This document shows positions 59,401 through 64,000 of a DNA stretch of 64,000 nucleotides, piece by piece. The position numbers and the translations under genes are program-made. The DNA is from Heterodera schachtii (taxonomy: Eukaryota > Nematoda > Chromadorea > Rhabditida > Heteroderidae). The number at the start of each line of letters is the position of its first letter. The stretch's first letter is position 1. The notes under the pieces are model-generated. The model searched no databases. It was not told the origin of the DNA and saw nothing but the letters and a program-made list of their open reading frames with translations. The DNA lies in assembly GCA_023374025.1 (NCBI GenBank), contig SIJG01000021.1, forward strand, positions 182,237 to 246,236, written 5' to 3'.

Positions 59401-62400
59401 TAAGCCTATGAGAAAGAGCACAAAATTCTCTACAAAATTGTCTTTTGGATGGTTGGTCTACGAATTATACTCGCTGAGGTATAGGCACTTCAATTTTGAT
59501 GATGTTCATTTCTACTGTAAAATGCACTATTTTCTGAAGAAATACAGTACTTTTTGTAGACACCGAAATTGAAGTGCCAATACCTCAACGGGCATAAGTC
59601 GTAGAGACATGCGATCATTTGCATTTTGTAGAGAATTTTGTGCTCTTTCCAATGGGCATAATCAAAACTTTCAGAAAATTTTTCCCAACCCCCTAGGGAT
59701 TTTTTTCGAAAATTTTCCCGATTTCAAGCCATTTTTGGGTTTTTGGATCACCATGAAGGAGTGATCTGATCAAGATGGCGTAAAAGACTTTTTTGATCAT
59801 CATCAAAAGTTAGCATAGCAGGAATTTTTTCAGAATTTTTGGCCTACAGAATATTGATTTTTTGGGGTGTAGATAAACTTTTGACCAGTCAAAATTTGAG
59901 CACAATTCGTTTAGCAAAGTATAGTGTTTATGCACAACATTCTTTTGAGTATTGATTTATACCATTCGAAAGCCCATAAAAAATGCTACAAAATACCACC
60001 ATATATTTCGGATTTAATTGAAATTTACAGTTGAAATGAAGACAAAAACAAAATAAAATGGGGTGTAGATAAACATTTGACCATGAATGTACCATCCAAA
60101 AGGCAATTCGGTAGAGAATTATGTCAATTTTCCAGAAAAATTTGCCTAACCCCTTACATTAGGGTTTTTTTTAGAAAATTTTCTATTTTTCAAGCCATTT
60201 TTGACTTTCCATATCACCATGAAGGAGTGATCTGACTAAGTTGGCCTAAAAGACCTTTTTGATCAGGACCAAAAGTTAGGTTAGCAAAAACTTTTCCAGA
60301 ATTTTTTCTCTGCATAAAATGTTTTTTCATCGAGTTAAACTTTGTTTCATACTTTTGCTAAGCCAAAAGTGGGGTCACTTTGGTTGCGCACCCGTAACTT
60401 TTTGATGGATTAAGTGATCGGGATATCTTTTGACCTTTTAACTAGAGTAATATTTTCATTTTTTTGGTGAAAATCTGTTAAGAAATTGCATTGAAATTTT
60501 AAAAAATTTTCCCGACGCCGCCTACCGCCGCCGCCGCCCCCCCCCCCCGGTTTCCAAGAAGTTTTGGAAAAAACGCGCCGCAAAAAAACATTTTTATTGT
60601 TTTTTAAATTTTAGTTATTTTCCAAATCTGATTTTTGACCTCAAATGAAGATTTTTGTCGGACAAATGTGATTTTGAAATTTTCAGTTGAAGACCTTGTT
60701 TTAACGCGAATAAAATTTGTTTTAATTTTTTTCATGTTTTTATTGCGTTTCCTTCACACTACTATTAGTTTTAGAAAAACCTTATTTTTGGGGTCCGAAT
60801 CTTAGTTTTTGAGCCATTTTGTCTTATTTAAAAAAAAACTTTGCCACTCTGAATTTAAGGCATTTTGTGCTTTTAAATTGTTTTTGTTTTATTTGACTAT
60901 ATTAGAGCTCGACATTTTGAAAAAAGCCTGGACCTGGACCTGGACCTGGATTCCATGTTGGACCTGGACCTGGATTTCCTGGACAAAAATCCAGGAAAAT
61001 CCAGGTCCAGGAAAAATCCAGGCTCCTCGAGACCTGGATCCAGGCCTGGACCTGGATTTTTTGAAATTTGTTTTAAAAAGTAAAAAAGTCTTTGAAAAAA
61101 TCAATTAATTGCTTGAGAATGTCTAAAAATATTTAATTCTTATTAATAATGTGTTTTTAAATCTATTTATCATTTTTTGATAAACTTGAAAAAAAAAATC
61201 AATCAATTGAAATAATAAAATTAATCGTTCCAAAAATTATAACATTTGGAAAAAAAGTTCAAAAAATTTTGAAAGGGGTTTTAATTTTTTTTATATGAAT
61301 TAATAAGTTTTTCGAAAATTTTTACAACATGTAATCTTGGAATTTTTTCATAAAAAATTTTCTGATTTTTTTCTAAGTTTATAGGTCAATCGATTTAAAC
61401 AATTTTGTGGAAAATATAAGCAATTTGAAAATTTTACTGCATTCAGAATCAAAAAACAAGATTTCTAACAATTTTTTCGGCACATTTTTAAAAAAAAATT
61501 TTGGATGTGTGAGGGAAGAGAGCCCGACGGTGCCGATAGGCACCGCTGGAAAATTTTTTGTATTCTATACAAATTGTTTACAAATTTTGTCCAAAAATTT
61601 ACCAAATATTTGCAATTAAAAACCAAGCGTCGACTTTTTTTGCTTTTAAAAATGCCTTTTTTTGCGGCGAGCTTCCAAAAAACTTTGGGCAACAGGGGGT
61701 CCGGCGGTGCCGAGAGGCGCCGCCGGGAAAATTTTGCAATTTTTAATGCGATTTGTTAACAATTTTGTTCAAAAAATGACAAATTTTTTCGATTTTGAGC
61801 CAATTTTTTAAGAGAATAAGAATTTTTAGGGGGCGGAGTGAAAATTTTGGCACATTTTATACCAATTTTAAATACATTTCGCCATAAAAATTTAAAAAAA
61901 ATTTATCCAGGAAATCCAGGTTTTTTGTGCCTGGACCTGGACCTGGACCTGGATTTTCAAATTGACCTGGACCTGGATTTCCTGGACAAAAATCCAGGAA
62001 AATCCAGGTCCAGGAAAAATCCAGGTTGCCGAAAAATGACCTGGACCTGGACCTGGATCCAGGAAAAATCCAGGCCTGGATCCAGGTCCAGGTCGAGCTC
62101 TATACTATATATACATTACGCCAAATTTTCAAACATTTACATACATATATATGTATTCCTTAAGGTTCTTTTGAAGTATCCGATGCTTTTCGACCTTGCA
62201 AACCACGCATATGAGATCCATTCAAGCTAATTCCGAATCATGAACTCGAAAACAAACAAAAAACATGAAAATTCAAACAACAAAAAAAACATCGCAATTG
62301 TAGGTTTACGAAAAATATTTTCGAACAACAACATTTTTAAATTTCAAGTTTGAGATTCGGAATTGGCTTAGATGGATGTCATATTCTTGACCAGCCACTC

Positions 62401-64000
62401 TGAAATGACCCAGAAATTCTTCATTTTCGAGGCCTCCACCCGCTCGAATTTAGCTGTCATTTACATAAAATTTCGAAAAATTAAGATTCATCTAAATACG
62501 CAATCATTATGAATGCCAGCAACAACAAAAAAGCTTTGAAGAATGGCGGTCGTCACTGTGCCACGGCAAATGCCAACAACAAAAAAGGTAGAAAAATTGA
62601 ATATCCGGGGGAGACGGGAAATATAACACCGAAGTTTTTGAATTGTTTGCGTTAATGATCACAAAAAAATTTGGTACTTATGTACTTTACTGACCATAAA
62701 AAAATAATTATTTTTAAAATCAAATAACAAATTTCTAAGGGGTTTTCAGGGTCGGAGAATCCGTTTCTGACATCCATTTCGACCAAATTTGAGTCCCGAA
62801 CCCGTATTCGAACAAAAATTCGAAAATTCAAGTTTTCAAAAAATCATTTTATGGTGAGAAAATAACTTTATTACGGGTTCGGGATAGGAATTTGGTCGAA
62901 ATGGATGTCAGAAACGGATTCTCCTACCCTGAAAACCCCTTAGAAATTGTTATATGATTTTAAAAATAATTATTTTTTTATGGTCTGTAAAGTACATAAG
63001 TACCAAAAATTATTTTTTTTTCCCAGAACCCCCTAACCCAATTTTGAGATTCGTTTCGCACAATTTGTCGTTGCCCCTTTTCCTTTTTACGTGTTTTATG
63101 AATATGAGTGTCTAACCTCTCGCTATCTGCACTCCTACATAAATACAAATACAAAAAATGGATCGATACAAAAGAAATTTGCGAAACGAAACGAATGTCG
63201 TCCCTTTTCAGACAACATTTACAATCGCCGTTTCTGTTCAACATTTGTGCGCCAATTGGGTTCGGATGCCGAGTTGGAGCAGTACAGAAGGGCCAACGCA
63301 CTGCACCAACAGCGGTTGAAAGATGGCCGAATTTACTTCGACTGTTTAAGGACGAAATGTCCGTACAAAATGATAGCCATCAAAAATGGTAGGTTGTTTT
63401 TCGGTTCTCTTTTTTTCTGCCGCTAGAAATTTTAAAAAAATTTCAAACTTAGAATTTTTCAAGAAAAAAATCTTAGAAAAATTTTTTTACAAGAAAAGTA
63501 AAAAAAATAAATTTTTGAGAAATTTTCAACGATTTTTTTGGAATTTTATGATGCATTAGCTAAGCTTGAAATTTCTAAGATTTTTTTCTTGAAAAAATTC
63601 TAAGTTTGAAAAAAAATTTATGGGCAGATTTAGCAATTAAATTTATGAAGAAAATTGGTTTCAAATTTTGGAAAACTCTGTTTAAAAATTCCAAAAATTT
63701 TTCGATGACTTTACCCTAGCCTTAAATTTTTTGAAAATCATGGCGAGCAACTAAATAAGAGGTCGAAGAGCAAAAAATTAGCGCACCCCGAAGCCCCAAG
63801 GTCAGGCCACGCCATTGCTATGTTATTTTTCTAAAATTTAGACCATTTTTATCTAAGGTAGTATTTTTTGTCCGGTTTATAGTCTAAGAAAATTCAAAAA
63901 AAAAAAAAAAAAATTTATTATTTCTTAATTTTCTCACTAAAAATATTATTCATCCCATTTATGTTATTCTCTTAACAGAACACCAAGAATGGGCTGTGTA

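Overview
The window looks like a piece of a nematode nuclear genome. Supporting signs are an intact cuticle-collagen gene, a DB-module secreted protein, short AT-rich introns with TTTCAG/TTTTAG acceptors and frequent micro-exons, and degenerate GCCTAA (TTAGGC-type) repeats. A tylenchid plant parasite is possible: the collagen has a GC-AG intron, a class I remember as common in cyst nematodes. That placement is an inference. Intergenic DNA is very AT-rich, broken by unusually long poly-G/poly-C runs, and packed with short inverted-repeat transposons, many with clean target-site duplications.

Layout. 1-5.3 kb: minus-strand Ty3/gypsy-type retroelement (gag, protease/RT/RNase H/integrase, leader, primer-binding site), cut by the window start. 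5.3-15 kb: almost gene-free, with a hAT-like element at 8.3-9.0 kb and inverted-repeat elements at 10.4, 11.0, 11.7 and 12.1 kb. 15.6-16.7 kb: collagen gene (+). 17.5-21.1 kb: charged protein with five tandem helix-turn-helix-like units and one apparent frameshift (+). 23.3-24.5 kb: six-exon cysteine-rich secreted/anchored protein (+). 26.0-29.6 kb: GLG1/ESL-1-like cysteine-rich Golgi protein, nine exons, 5' end not found (-). 30.8-33.4 kb: tandemly duplicated blocks with tiny CxxC ORFs (+). 34.0-39.6 kb: secreted, Gln/Asn-rich DB-module protein, thirteen exons (-), with hAT and Merlin-like elements in its introns. 39.6-46.1 kb: no confident gene, very low-complexity. 46.2-50.7 kb: complete intracellular-type serpin, eight exons (-). 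54.1-54.4 kb: small two-exon secreted protein. 56.5-56.8 kb: C-terminal exons of a cytochrome P450. 55-62 kb: dense transposon cluster. 62.5-64 kb: 5' part of a Cys-containing, possibly zinc-finger gene running off the window.

The genes show no operon-like or shared-pathway organisation; introns and intergenic space serve as transposon landing sites. The observations I would check first are: three successive stem-loops with different outer stems but one identical apical hairpin in the retroelement leader; a GC-rich palindromic module repeated about ten times inside elements that have different termini; neighbouring elements whose ends are inverted minisatellites; and the five-unit helix-turn-helix gene. 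Gene models were traced by hand from splice signals and reading phase, without homology searches.
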